This document shows positions 1 to 6,925 of a DNA stretch of 10,806 nt, one piece after another (the first letter of the stretch is position 1; each line of letters begins with the position of its first letter). The notes beneath the pieces were generated by a model. It was not told the origin of the DNA, did not search any database, and worked only from the letters and a program-made list of their open reading frames with translations. The DNA comes from Clostridia bacterium (lineage in GTDB: Bacteria > Bacillota_A > Clostridia > Oscillospirales > CAG-272): positions 1-10,806 of the forward strand of contig JAGDAM010000165.1 of assembly GCA_017959485.1 (NCBI GenBank), in the 5' to 3' direction. The position numbers were made by a program, and so were the translations under genes.

Positions 1-42
1 ATAATCGGCATTGAGCCAGCAGCAGTGTAATCATTCGCCGGG

Positions 43-82
43 TAAAAAAAGAAAGACCGATTTCCGCGAAGGAAACCGGTCT
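43..82 (-). terminator. Intrinsic terminator of the tRNA-Arg gene
   Basis: Read on the minus strand, a 12-bp stem (AGACCGGTTTCC pairing with GGAAATCGGTCT, one G-T wobble, 5-base loop at 66-70) is followed by TTTCTTTTTTT at 44-54. It begins 3 bases after the CCA end of the tRNA. On the plus strand there is no T-run after the stem, so it should terminate only minus-strand transcription. Confidence 0.88.
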
Positions 83-85
83 GCG

Positions 86-162
86 TGGCGTCCCCGATTG
101 GATTCGAACCAACGGCCTGTCGCTTAGGAGGCGACCGCTCTATCCTGCTGAGCTACGGGGAC
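86..162 (-). tRNA. tRNA-Arg (anticodon CCT)
   Basis: The reverse complement folds into a complete cloverleaf of 77 bases including an encoded CCA. It has a 7-bp acceptor stem GTCCCCG/CGGGGAC, a D stem GCTC/GAGC, an anticodon stem GTCGC/GCGAC with loop CTCCTAA, a 5-base variable region AGGCC, and a T stem GTTGG/CCAAT with loop TTCGAAT, discriminator G, then CCA at 86-88. The loop positions put CCT at the anticodon, which reads the AGG arginine codon. It is transcribed away from the nif3-murB-dnaE operon, with its own promoter and terminator, so it is a single-gene unit. Confidence 0.97.
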
Positions 163-174
163 GTATTATTCATT

Positions 175-204
175 CGAAGCGCGGGATATAATCCCCCGCC
201 TTCG
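175..204 (-). other. Hairpin in the 5' leader of pre-tRNA-Arg
   Basis: CGAAG (175-179) pairs with CTTCG (200-204), and GCGGG (181-185) pairs with CCCGC (195-199), with one bulged base at 180 and a 9-base loop. The structure lies between the predicted transcription start near 211 and the mature tRNA 5' end at 162. It has no T-run after it on the minus strand, so it does not look like a terminator. It may affect leader folding or RNase P processing; that role is inference. Confidence 0.5.
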
Positions 205-217
205 CTGAAGCTCAAAT

Positions 218-246
218 ATTATACCACACCGACCGCAAAAAAACAA
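218..246 (-). promoter_or_regulatory. Sigma-A-type promoter for tRNA-Arg
   Basis: On the minus strand, a TTGTTT -35 box (241-246) is separated by 17 bases from a perfect TATAAT -10 box (218-223). A TG one base upstream of the -10 makes it an extended -10 promoter. The expected start is near 211, giving a leader of about 49 bases before the tRNA. The block GTGTGGTATAATATT is identical to the one in front of the PBP gene at 6879-6893. Confidence 0.85.
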
Positions 247-270
247 GCGTTTTTTTCGTGCGATCCGGAA

Positions 271-317
271 CCGTCCGCGGGACGGAGAGAAGGGAAGTTT
301 CCCGCACAAGTCGTGCG
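271..317 (+). other. Two short inverted repeats upstream of the nif3-like gene
   Basis: CCGTCC-GCG-GGACGG (271-285) forms a 6-bp stem with a 3-base loop, and CGCAC-AAGTC-GTGCG (303-317) forms a 5-bp stem. They lie in the probable leader of the operon. Neither is followed by a T-run. The word TCGTGCGAT occurs twice here (256-264 and 311-319). I see no convincing promoter for the operon: a TATAAT occurs at 187-192 on the plus strand but has no -35 partner. These could be leader structures or chance palindromes in GC-rich DNA. Confidence 0.3.
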
Positions 318-344
318 ATATTGCCGCAAAAAAGGAGCAGAAAG

Positions 345-1103
345 ATGAACGTTGCGGAATTTTACGCGTTTCTCTGTGAAAAGATTCCGTCGGAACTGTC
401 TCTTCCGGGAGACGCCGACGGTATGTCCTGCTGCCCGGATCCTTCGGTCGAAGTCGAAAAAGTGCTGATAGCGCTCGACGTCACGGCCGACGTCGTCGAG
501 GAGGCCTGCGCCGAGGAGTGTCAGGTCTTTCTCGCGCATCATCCGATGCTCTTCGGCGGAATCGGTTCGGTCTGCCTTGACGACCCGCGCGGCGCCAAGC
601 TGATTAAACTGATAGAGAACCGCATTGCCGTTATGAGTTTCCATACGCGGCTCGACGCGGCCGACGGAGGCGTCAGCGACATGCTCGCCGGACTTATCGG
701 CGTGCGCGATACCTTTAAGGCCGGAGAGGGAGATCTTCTCCGCGTGGGAGTGCTCGAGCGGCCTATGTACGCCGAGGAGTTCGCAGATCTCATAAGGGAA
801 AACCTCGGCGCTCCCTTCGTTTCCTATTCGGATACGGGGAGGCCGATCCGCAGAGTCGCGGTGGCGGGCGGTTCGGTCAAATCGCTCATCGGCGACGCGA
901 TCGACTGCGGAGCCGACGCCCTGGTCGGAGGCGAGGTCGGTTATCACAATCTGACCGATTCGTCCGACTCTGGGATCTGCCTGTTCGAGGCGGGACATTT
1001 TTATACCGAAAATCCGATATGCGCCAGACTGTTCGAACTTGCCTCCGAGGCGGGAGCCGTCCCGGTGATTACCTTCAGCGACAGGATAAGAGTGTCCAAA
1101 TGA
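345..1103 (+). CDS. Nif3-like dinuclear metal-center protein (YbgI/YqfO family)
   Basis: This 252-residue protein belongs to the Nif3/DUF34 family, hexameric proteins that bind two metal ions. Some members have been linked to GTP cyclohydrolase I type 2-like functions, but the cellular role is unsettled. The metal ligands are all visible in family order: HHP at 65-67, H100 and D104 in HTRLDAADGGV, and the C-terminal GHFYTE with H218 and E222 in the family's HxxxE spacing. The usual TGE-x-x-YH segment appears as GGEVGYHN near 196-202. Length fits the short form (E. coli YbgI type), without the extra PII-like insert of YqfO. The ATG at 345 is chosen because AAAGGAG ends 7 bases upstream and the family N-terminus follows; an in-frame ATG at 258 would add 29 residues unlike the family. 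It is the first gene of the operon, and its stop overlaps the next start in ATGA. Confidence 0.9.
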   Translation: MNVAEFYAFLCEKIPSELSLPGDADGMSCCPDPSVEVEKVLIALDVTADVVEEACAEECQVFLAHHPMLFGGIGSVCLDDPRGAKLIKLIENRIAVMSFHTRLDAADGGVSDMLAGLIGVRDTFKAGEGDLLRVGVLERPMYAEEFADLIRENLGAPFVSYSDTGRPIRRVAVAGGSVKSLIGDAIDCGADALVGGEVGYHNLTDSSDSGICLFEAGHFYTENPICARLFELASEAGAVPVITFSDRIRVSK

Positions 1104-1807
1104 GTCCTTTCAAAAGATACGGCGTTCTCCTTATGGACGCAGACGACACGCTGTTCGATTTCGGCAAATGCGAGAGGGACACGCTGCGCTCGGTCCTCGA
1201 CTCGGCGGGGCTGCCGTCGGACGACGGGATTATCGCCTCCTACAGCGCAATAAACAAAAAATACTGGCAGATGCTCGAGCGGAGGGAGATCACCAAGGAG
1301 CGGCTCAAATACGCCCGCTTCGAGGAGTTTCTCCGCACTCACGGATTCGCAGCGGATCCTAAGGAAATCGCCGAGAAATACGCCGACTGGCTCGCGTTTC
1401 AGCACAGTCTGCTTCCTGGCGCCGAGGAGACGGTGCGTCGTCTCTCACGCGACCGCGACCTATATATTATTACCAACGGTATCGGACCGGTCCAGGAGAG
1501 GAGAATAGCCGACAGCGGACTTCTCCCGTATCTGCGCGGAGTGTTCATCTCCGACGTGATCGGATTCGTCAAGCCCTCGCGCGGATTCTTCGAGGGAGTC
1601 GCGAAAGCCATTCCGGGATTCGATCCCGACTGCGCGCTGGTCGTCGGCGATTCGCTTTCGTCAGACGTCAAAGGCGGAATCGGTTTCGGACTCGACGTCT
1701 GCTGGATCAACCGCGGCGGACACGCCGCTCCGGATGATATCAAGATCAATTACGTCATCGACTCGGTGACAAAACTGCCGGAACTGCTCGACAGTATCGG
1801 AAGATAA
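1100..1807 (+). CDS. HAD-family hydrolase, YjjG-like noncanonical pyrimidine nucleotidase
   Basis: This 235-residue haloacid-dehalogenase hydrolase most resembles YjjG, a nucleoside 5'-monophosphatase that removes phosphate from dUMP, dTMP and noncanonical pyrimidine nucleotides. All four HAD motifs are present: I, DADDT at 13-17 (nucleophile D13, acid/base D15) followed by the LFDF typical of YjjG; II, TNG at 125-127; III, K158 in VKPS; and IV, GDSLSSD at 183-189. A helical cap domain spans about residues 20-100, and the later CWINRGG segment also matches YjjG. The ATG at 1100 overlaps the nif3 stop by 4 bases, which suggests translational coupling. An upstream in-frame ATG at 1019 lies inside nif3 and is unlikely. 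The substrate is assigned by family resemblance only; other HAD phosphatases share the motifs. Confidence 0.85.
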   Translation: MSPFKRYGVLLMDADDTLFDFGKCERDTLRSVLDSAGLPSDDGIIASYSAINKKYWQMLERREITKERLKYARFEEFLRTHGFAADPKEIAEKYADWLAFQHSLLPGAEETVRRLSRDRDLYIITNGIGPVQERRIADSGLLPYLRGVFISDVIGFVKPSRGFFEGVAKAIPGFDPDCALVVGDSLSSDVKGGIGFGLDVCWINRGGHAAPDDIKINYVIDSVTKLPELLDSIGR

Positions 1808-1837
1808 AAAGAATATTTCCCGAAAGATTTTTTCATC

Positions 1838-2764
1838 ATGAACGCTTCTCTCGCCAAAGCAGCCGCGCTGCTCGAAAAACTGAATATCCGCGCGGCGGCG
1901 GATGAACCGCTCGCCGGTCACACCTCTTTCAGGATAGGAGGACCGGCGGATCTCGCCGTCTTTCCGTCGGACGCTTCGCAGATCTGCGCCGGCGTCGCGG
2001 CTCTCGACGGGTGCGGCGTGCCTTTCTTCATCGTCGGACGGGGAACGAATCTGCTCTTTTCCGACGCCGGACTGCGCGGGGCCGCGATAATCACCGCCGG
2101 CGCAGACAGCTGTTCGGTCCGCGGAAACCGCATCTCCGCCCCGGCGGGCTGCCGCCTGTCGACGATGGCGTCTCGGGCCGCGGCGGCGTCGCTCGCCGGC
2201 CTTGAGTTTGCTCACGGTATACCCGGAACGGTCGGCGGAGGAGTGTTTATGAACGCCGGCGCCTACGGAGGCCAGCTCTCCGACCGGCTCGTGTCGGTCA
2301 CCGTCCTCGACAGGGAAAAGATGACGGTTTACGAGCTTCCCGCAGAACGGCTCGGTCTGTCCTACCGCCGCAGTATTCTGCAGGAGCGGAGCAATCTACT
2401 GCTTCTCGAGGCCGAATTCGAGGCGGAAGAGGGAGACCCGGAGAGCATTTACGCTCTCATGAAGGAACTCGCGTCGAAGAGGCGCGAAAAGCAGCCGCTC
2501 GAATATCCGAGCGCGGGAAGCGTTTTCAAGCGCCCGGCGCCGGATATGTACGTAGGCAAAATGATAGAGGAAGCCGGGCTCAAGGGCTGCCGGGTCGGCG
2601 GAGCCGAAGTCTCGGTAAAGCACGCCGGCTTTATCGTAAACCGCGGCGGAGCCACCTGCTCCGACGTGCTCCGGCTGATAGAAACAGTACAGGACACCCT
2701 CGAACGGATTTACGGAGTGAGACCCGAATGCGAAATCCGGCGAGTACCGGAGAATCTCGCCTAA
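1838..2764 (+). CDS. murB: UDP-N-acetylenolpyruvoylglucosamine reductase (MurB, type II)
   Basis: MurB is a cytoplasmic FAD enzyme that reduces UDP-GlcNAc-enolpyruvate to UDP-N-acetylmuramate with NADPH, the second committed step of peptidoglycan precursor synthesis. The 308 residues show the FAD-binding signatures HTSFRIGGPAD (28-38), VGRGTNLL (66-73) and GIPGTVGGGVFMNAGAYGG (127-145), SYRRS at 175-179, the catalytic-serine motif GSVFKRP with S228, GKMIEEAGLKG (240-250), HAGFIVN (262-268) and a C-terminal PE (E297) at the catalytic-glutamate position. The lack of the type I inserts and the overall length indicate the type II (Staphylococcus aureus-like) form. The gene begins 30 bases after the HAD gene with only a weak Shine-Dalgarno (AAAGA, 10 bases upstream). 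Its stop is 5 bases before the whiA start. Confidence 0.95.
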   Translation: MNASLAKAAALLEKLNIRAAADEPLAGHTSFRIGGPADLAVFPSDASQICAGVAALDGCGVPFFIVGRGTNLLFSDAGLRGAAIITAGADSCSVRGNRISAPAGCRLSTMASRAAAASLAGLEFAHGIPGTVGGGVFMNAGAYGGQLSDRLVSVTVLDREKMTVYELPAERLGLSYRRSILQERSNLLLLEAEFEAEEGDPESIYALMKELASKRREKQPLEYPSAGSVFKRPAPDMYVGKMIEEAGLKGCRVGGAEVSVKHAGFIVNRGGATCSDVLRLIETVQDTLERIYGVRPECEIRRVPENLA

Positions 2765-2769
2765 AACCT

Positions 2770-3666
2770 ATGATCAGTTATACTCAAAAGATCAGAAGCG
2801 AGATAATCGGGAAACTTCCGGCGGCCGCGTGCTGCCGCCGTTCGCTGCTCGCGGGACTGCTCGTCAACGCCGAGACTGGAATCGGAGGGACGGTATACGT
2901 CAGACTGTCGGGAAAAGAGACGGTCGGGCTCGCGTCAGCGCTGCTTTCCGAAATCTACGGAAGATGCGCAGACCCCGAATACGTCTCGTCCTACGGACGC
3001 GTCTGCGCCGAGTTTATCGTTGATTCTCCCAAACTTACAAAGCTGCTTTCGGGTCTCTCGGATCCGGACAGAATATCCGAAACGCCCGATTTCTTTAAAT
3101 GCCGGAACTGCTCCAGAGCTTTCACGGGAGGGGTCGTTCTCGCGTGCGCATCCTTTTCGGATCCCGTGAAAGAAGCGCGGGCGGAGATAAGAATCAAGGA
3201 CCCGGCGAGAGCTTCGAAACTGACCGAGATCCTCTCGCGCGACGGGATATTTCCCTGTATGTCAAGCCGGCGGGGAGACACGGCTCTTCTTCTGCGGACC
3301 GCGGAGGGAGTCGAGGGTCTTGCGGCCGCGGCGGGGGCCCCGGTATGCGCGATGGAACTGATGCAGTACGGTCTGATGCGCGGATATAAAAGAGAACTTC
3401 AGCGCCAGTCGAACTGCGAACTGAAAAACTTAGGAACCGCCGCGAAGGCGTCGGCCGCTCAGCTTAAGGCGATCGCGTATCTGCGCGAGTCGGGAAAATT
3501 CGGAATGCTCAGCGACGAACTGAGGGCGACGGCGGAGCTCAGGGAAAGAAATCCCGACGCGTCGATGACCGAGCTCGCGGCCATGCACGCCCCCCCGATT
3601 TCAAAATCGGGTCTTAATCACCGTATGGAAAAAATAATCAGGTTTGCCAACGATCAGCAGGTATGA
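2770..3666 (+). CDS. whiA: WhiA-family DNA-binding regulator
   Basis: WhiA combines an N-terminal domain with a LAGLIDADG homing-endonuclease fold, without nuclease activity, and a C-terminal helix-turn-helix. It controls sporulation septation in Streptomyces and affects division and chromosome segregation in Bacillus. The 298-residue product has the duplicated N-terminal domain (about 1-200), including CSRAFTGGVVLACASFSDP (114-132), the counterpart of the family's CKRAFLRGAFLAGGSVSDP. The C-terminal signature is strong: NCELKNLGTAAKASAAQ (215-231), LRERNPDASMTELA (257-270) and PPISKSGLNHRM (275-286). The ATG at 2770 is chosen because MISYTQKIRSEI aligns with the usual short N-terminus. An in-frame ATG at 2728 inside murB has a GGAG 10 bases upstream and cannot be fully excluded. 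The absence of rapZ and yvcK just upstream is unusual. Confidence 0.9.
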   Translation: MISYTQKIRSEIIGKLPAAACCRRSLLAGLLVNAETGIGGTVYVRLSGKETVGLASALLSEIYGRCADPEYVSSYGRVCAEFIVDSPKLTKLLSGLSDPDRISETPDFFKCRNCSRAFTGGVVLACASFSDPVKEARAEIRIKDPARASKLTEILSRDGIFPCMSSRRGDTALLLRTAEGVEGLAAAAGAPVCAMELMQYGLMRGYKRELQRQSNCELKNLGTAAKASAAQLKAIAYLRESGKFGMLSDELRATAELRERNPDASMTELAAMHAPPISKSGLNHRMEKIIRFANDQQV

Positions 3667-3670
3667 CCGT

Positions 3671-6600
3671 ATGACCGATTTTTGCCATCTTCACGTAAAC
3701 AGCGAATATACACTGCTCGACGGCGCCTGCCGCGCGGACGCGTTGCCCGCGGCGGCCGCCGCCCTGGGTCAGCGTGCCCTGGCGCTGACCGACGTCGGGA
3801 CGCTTTCCGGCTGTCCCGCCTTTTTCCGCGCCTGCGCCGACGCCGGAATCAAGCCGATAATTGGGTGCGAGCTGTCCTTTTCGGTCTTCGGGGGTTCATC
3901 CGGAAGCGTTGTCCTGCTTTGCGAAAACGCCAAGGGATATTCGAATCTTGTGTCACTTGTGAACGAGTCGTCCGCGGCGGAGGGAGCGCTTCCCGCGGAG
4001 CGTCTGCGCGGAAGAACGGAAGGAATAATCGCGCTTTGCGGAGCGAGCTCCGGAGAGGTGTTCGCGCATCTGTCGGAGGGCGACTATCCGCGAGCCGTCG
4101 AGACCGCGAGAAAGTACGGGTCTCTTTTCGGGCGCGAAAACTTTTTTATAGAGCTTGAAAACCATCTTCTGCCCGCGGAAACCGGAATGCTCCCGCTGCT
4201 CGCGAGAGTCGCATCCACCGCCGGCCTCTGCTGCGTCGCGTCCAACCGGGTGAAATTCATTTCCGCCGGGGATTCCGCGACGAGAGACGCGCTGACGGCG
4301 GTCAGAGAGGGCAGACGGCTCGGCGAGCTGCCTCAGTCGTCTCCGGAATACCGACTCAAATCGGGAGACGAGATGGCCGGGCTTTTCGCCGATTACCCGG
4401 ATGCGCTGGAACAGACGGCGAGAATCGCCGACAGATGCGTTTTTGAATACGACACTTCGTCAAGGCACCTGCCGAAGTTTCCGCTGCCCGCGGGAACCGT
4501 CGCGGAGGAGCGGCTTCTCTCGGTCGCCGCGGCGGGGCTCGACCGGCTTGTCGCGTCTGGTTCGGTTCCCGCCGGGGGACACACGGTGGACGAGTACGCC
4601 GACCGGCTTGCCCGCGAGCTTGAAGTGATCGGGGCAATGGGTTTTTGCGATTATTTTCTGATCGTCGCCGACTACGTCGCCGCCGCCCGGAGCGCCGGGA
4701 TCAGGGTAGGTCCGGGAAGGGGCTCCGCGTGCGGGAGTCTTGTCGCATTCTGCGCCGGAATCACCGACGTCGATCCCGTCGCGTACGGCCTGTATTTTGA
4801 AAGATTTCTCAATCCCGACCGCGTAAGCATGCCGGATATCGACGTCGATTTCGACAGCGCCCGGCGGGACGAAGTCATAGAGTACGTCAGAAACAAGTAC
4901 GGAGCAGGGCGCGTGGCCCATATCGTGAGCTACGGCACTTTCGCTCCGAAGGCGGCTCTGCGCGACGCCTGCCGCGTCTGCGGGGTGTCGCAGGAACTTG
5001 CCGACCGCGCGGTGTCGCAGCTTCCGTCCGACGCCGAAGGGCTGGACGGTATGATGAAAGACGGGCGGCTCGATCCGATCCTCTCGCTCGGGCGGGAGGT
5101 CGCGGACGCGGTCTCAGTCGCCGCGAGAATCGAGGGATTTCCGAGAAATCTGTCGGTTCACGCCGCGGGAATAGTTATCACCGACGGCAGCGGCGGCGAC
5201 GGCGGAGAGATTCCGCTGTTTCTCAGCGGCGGCGAAGCCGTTACGCAGTACGATATGAACGACCTCGCGGAACTCGGCTTTCTGAAATTCGATTTTCTCG
5301 CTCTAAGATATCTGACTGTTATCGACGAGGCGGAGAAATCCGCTAAAAGGGAGATCCCGGGTTTTGATCCCGACGCCGCCGGACTTTCCGATCCCGACGC
5401 ATATCGGGTGATATCGTCCGGATATACGCTCGGAATCTTCCAGCTTGAAAAAGGCGGGATAACCTCTCTTGTAAAGCGTATGCGTCCCGCGTGCCTCGAG
5501 GATCTGGTTGCCGCGATAGCGCTCTACCGTCCGGGCCCGGTCGATTCGATACCGAAGTATCTCGAGGGAAGGCGCGATCCGGGAAGGATCGGATATCCGC
5601 ACCCTCTTCTTCGCGAAGTGCTTGAGCCGACGTTCGGCTGCGTTGTCTATCAGGAGCAGGTTATAAGCATATTCAGGGTTCTCGCCGGATACACCGCCGG
5701 CCACGCCGATCTCGTCCGCCGGGCGATGTCGAAAAAAGACCGCGGCGCGCTCGAGAAGGAAAAGGGAGAATTCATCCGCGGAGCGGGGGAGAAGGGCATG
5801 GAGGAAACCGCCGCCGCGGATCTGTTCGATTCGCTCGTTTCCTTCTCCGGATACGCTTTTAACCGAAGCCACGCGGTGGCTTACGGAATGATAACCTACC
5901 GCACCGCGTTACTCAAGGCGAAGGCGCCGGCACATTACTACGCCGCGCTGCTCGGATCCTGGGGAACCGACAGAATAGGAGAGATTGTTTCCGAGGCGTC
6001 GCGCCTCGGAGTGACGCTGACTCCTCCCGACGTAAATCTCAGCGAAGCGGATTTTTCGGCCGCCGGAAAAGAGATCAGGTTCGGACTTGCAGGAATTCGC
6101 GGGTGCGGGCCGCGTCTCGCGGAGGAGATAGTAAGCGAACGGAAAAACGGCGCTTTCGAATCGCTCGGAGATTTTCTCGCGAGGATGCCGTCTCACGATC
6201 TTTCGCGCCAGGCGGCGTGCTCTCTCATATCGTCCGGCGCTTTCGATTTCACCGGAGAAACGAGAGCGTCACTCTGCAAAACGCTCGACCGCGAACTTGA
6301 AAATCTGCGCGGCGCCGGCGGGTCGGGGCAGCTCGATATCTTTTCTGCCGCCGAGGATAATCCGCCGGAGGAAGAGAGAATTCCCGAGTTTTCCCGCGAC
6401 GTTATCGAAAAAGGCGAACGCGAAGCGTGCGGAATCGTTTTTTCGGTAAAACCGCGCGCGGCCGAAACGCCGGCGGGCGACACGGGCGACCGCGGCGATT
6501 CGGCGGCGGAAGGGAAGCGCGGCCTCGGAACGGAGACTTCCGCCGCGCCGAAAAAGCATGACTCGGAGGGGGAAGAGTTTTCCGCTGTCGGACAGGACAC

Positions 6601-6829
6601 CGTCGTCTTCGTCAGGGTACCGTCGCGTGACAGCGACGAATACCGCAGGTGCGACAATCTCGCGAAGATTTTCGACGGTCGGGTGCCGCTGGTCTGGTTC
6701 TTCTCGGATACCCGGGAATACCGTCCCGCCGACGCGGGAGTCGACGGGCAGAAAAGTCTGCTCGACGCGCTCAACGAGGCGGCAGGACCCGGTTCGGTGG
6801 CGCTCAGGAAAAGAAAAAAGACCACGTAA
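3671..6829 (+). CDS. dnaE: DNA polymerase III subunit alpha (DnaE), short C-terminal form
   Basis: DnaE is the catalytic alpha subunit of the replicative polymerase III. The 1052-residue product has an N-terminal PHP domain (1 to about 220, starting FCHLHVNSEYTLLDGA), a C-family polymerase core (about 300-800) with GPGRGSACGSL at 348-357, PDIDVDF at 388-394 and FDF at 540-542 carrying the catalytic aspartates, and ALYRPGP at 617-623. A helix-hairpin-helix region spans about 804-840. QLDIF (887-891) fits the internal beta-clamp-binding motif (QADMF in E. coli). After the family's conserved lead-in to the OB-fold (EREACGIVFSVKP) there is only a Gly/Asp/Ser/Glu/Lys-rich linker of about 45 residues and then the C-terminal domain (about 975-1045). 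The OB-fold therefore seems missing, matching a length about 100 below normal. The ATG at 3671 follows AGCAGG by 9 bases and lies 4 bases after whiA; a TTG at 3644 is less likely. Confidence 0.94.
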   Translation: MTDFCHLHVNSEYTLLDGACRADALPAAAAALGQRALALTDVGTLSGCPAFFRACADAGIKPIIGCELSFSVFGGSSGSVVLLCENAKGYSNLVSLVNESSAAEGALPAERLRGRTEGIIALCGASSGEVFAHLSEGDYPRAVETARKYGSLFGRENFFIELENHLLPAETGMLPLLARVASTAGLCCVASNRVKFISAGDSATRDALTAVREGRRLGELPQSSPEYRLKSGDEMAGLFADYPDALEQTARIADRCVFEYDTSSRHLPKFPLPAGTVAEERLLSVAAAGLDRLVASGSVPAGGHTVDEYADRLARELEVIGAMGFCDYFLIVADYVAAARSAGIRVGPGRGSACGSLVAFCAGITDVDPVAYGLYFERFLNPDRVSMPDIDVDFDSARRDEVIEYVRNKYGAGRVAHIVSYGTFAPKAALRDACRVCGVSQELADRAVSQLPSDAEGLDGMMKDGRLDPILSLGREVADAVSVAARIEGFPRNLSVHAAGIVITDGSGGDGGEIPLFLSGGEAVTQYDMNDLAELGFLKFDFLALRYLTVIDEAEKSAKREIPGFDPDAAGLSDPDAYRVISSGYTLGIFQLEKGGITSLVKRMRPACLEDLVAAIALYRPGPVDSIPKYLEGRRDPGRIGYPHPLLREVLEPTFGCVVYQEQVISIFRVLAGYTAGHADLVRRAMSKKDRGALEKEKGEFIRGAGEKGMEETAAADLFDSLVSFSGYAFNRSHAVAYGMITYRTALLKAKAPAHYYAALLGSWGTDRIGEIVSEASRLGVTLTPPDVNLSEADFSAAGKEIRFGLAGIRGCGPRLAEEIVSERKNGAFESLGDFLARMPSHDLSRQAACSLISSGAFDFTGETRASLCKTLDRELENLRGAGGSGQLDIFSAAEDNPPEEERIPEFSRDVIEKGEREACGIVFSVKPRAAETPAGDTGDRGDSAAEGKRGLGTETSAAPKKHDSEGEEFSAVGQDTVVFVRVPSRDSDEYRRCDNLAKIFDGRVPLVWFFSDTREYRPADAGVDGQKSLLDALNEAAGPGSVALRKRKKTT

Positions 6830-6860
6830 CGCCCCTTTTTAATCTTTTTTGGCGCTCCTT

Positions 6861-6890
6861 CACACAATCGTCAAATGTGTGTGGTATAAT
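6861..6890 (+). promoter_or_regulatory. Extended -10 promoter of the PBP gene, with overlapping inverted repeat
   Basis: A perfect TATAAT (6885-6890) has TG one base upstream, which makes an extended -10 promoter. No good -35 hexamer stands at 16-18 bases; TTCACA at 6859-6864 would need a 20-base spacer. CACACA (6861-6866) and TGTGTG (6876-6881), 9 bases apart, form an inverted repeat over the -35/spacer region that could be an operator. The start should fall near 6897, giving a leader of about 29 bases to the GTG codon. GTGTGGTATAATATT is shared with the tRNA-Arg promoter. Confidence 0.7.
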
Positions 6891-6908
6891 ATTATGATTC
6901 CGCGGGTG

Positions 6909-6916
6909 AAAGGAGG
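6909..6916 (+). promoter_or_regulatory. Strong ribosome binding site for the PBP gene
   Basis: AAAGGAGG ends 9 bases before the GTG at 6926. This near-perfect Shine-Dalgarno decides the GTG as the start, since no in-frame ATG lies nearby upstream and the predicted cytoplasmic tail begins at once. Confidence 0.85.
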
Positions 6917-6925
6917 ACGTCCCGA

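Noticed and set aside
1..42. End of a coding region at the left edge
   Set aside because: One plus frame stays open for nine codons to a TAA at 28-30, and minus frames are also open, but the stretch is too short to support any product.
187..192. TATAAT on the plus strand as promoter of the nif3-dnaE operon
   Set aside because: No acceptable -35 hexamer lies 15-18 bases upstream, there is no extended -10 TG, and the word sits in the loop of the tRNA leader hairpin.
219..998. 259-codon open frame on the minus strand over the nif3-like gene
   Set aside because: It is antisense to a well-supported metal-binding protein, its end overlaps the tRNA promoter, and it shows no recognisable domain.
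3644..3670. TTG start for DnaE that would add 9 residues
   Set aside because: It lies inside whiA. The ATG at 3671 has a spaced AGCAGG upstream and gives the family's N-terminus.
6830..6860. Terminator between dnaE and the PBP gene
   Set aside because: T-runs are present, but the only pairing (CGCC with GGCG around them) is 4 bp and places the T-runs in the loop, so it does not form a standard terminator.
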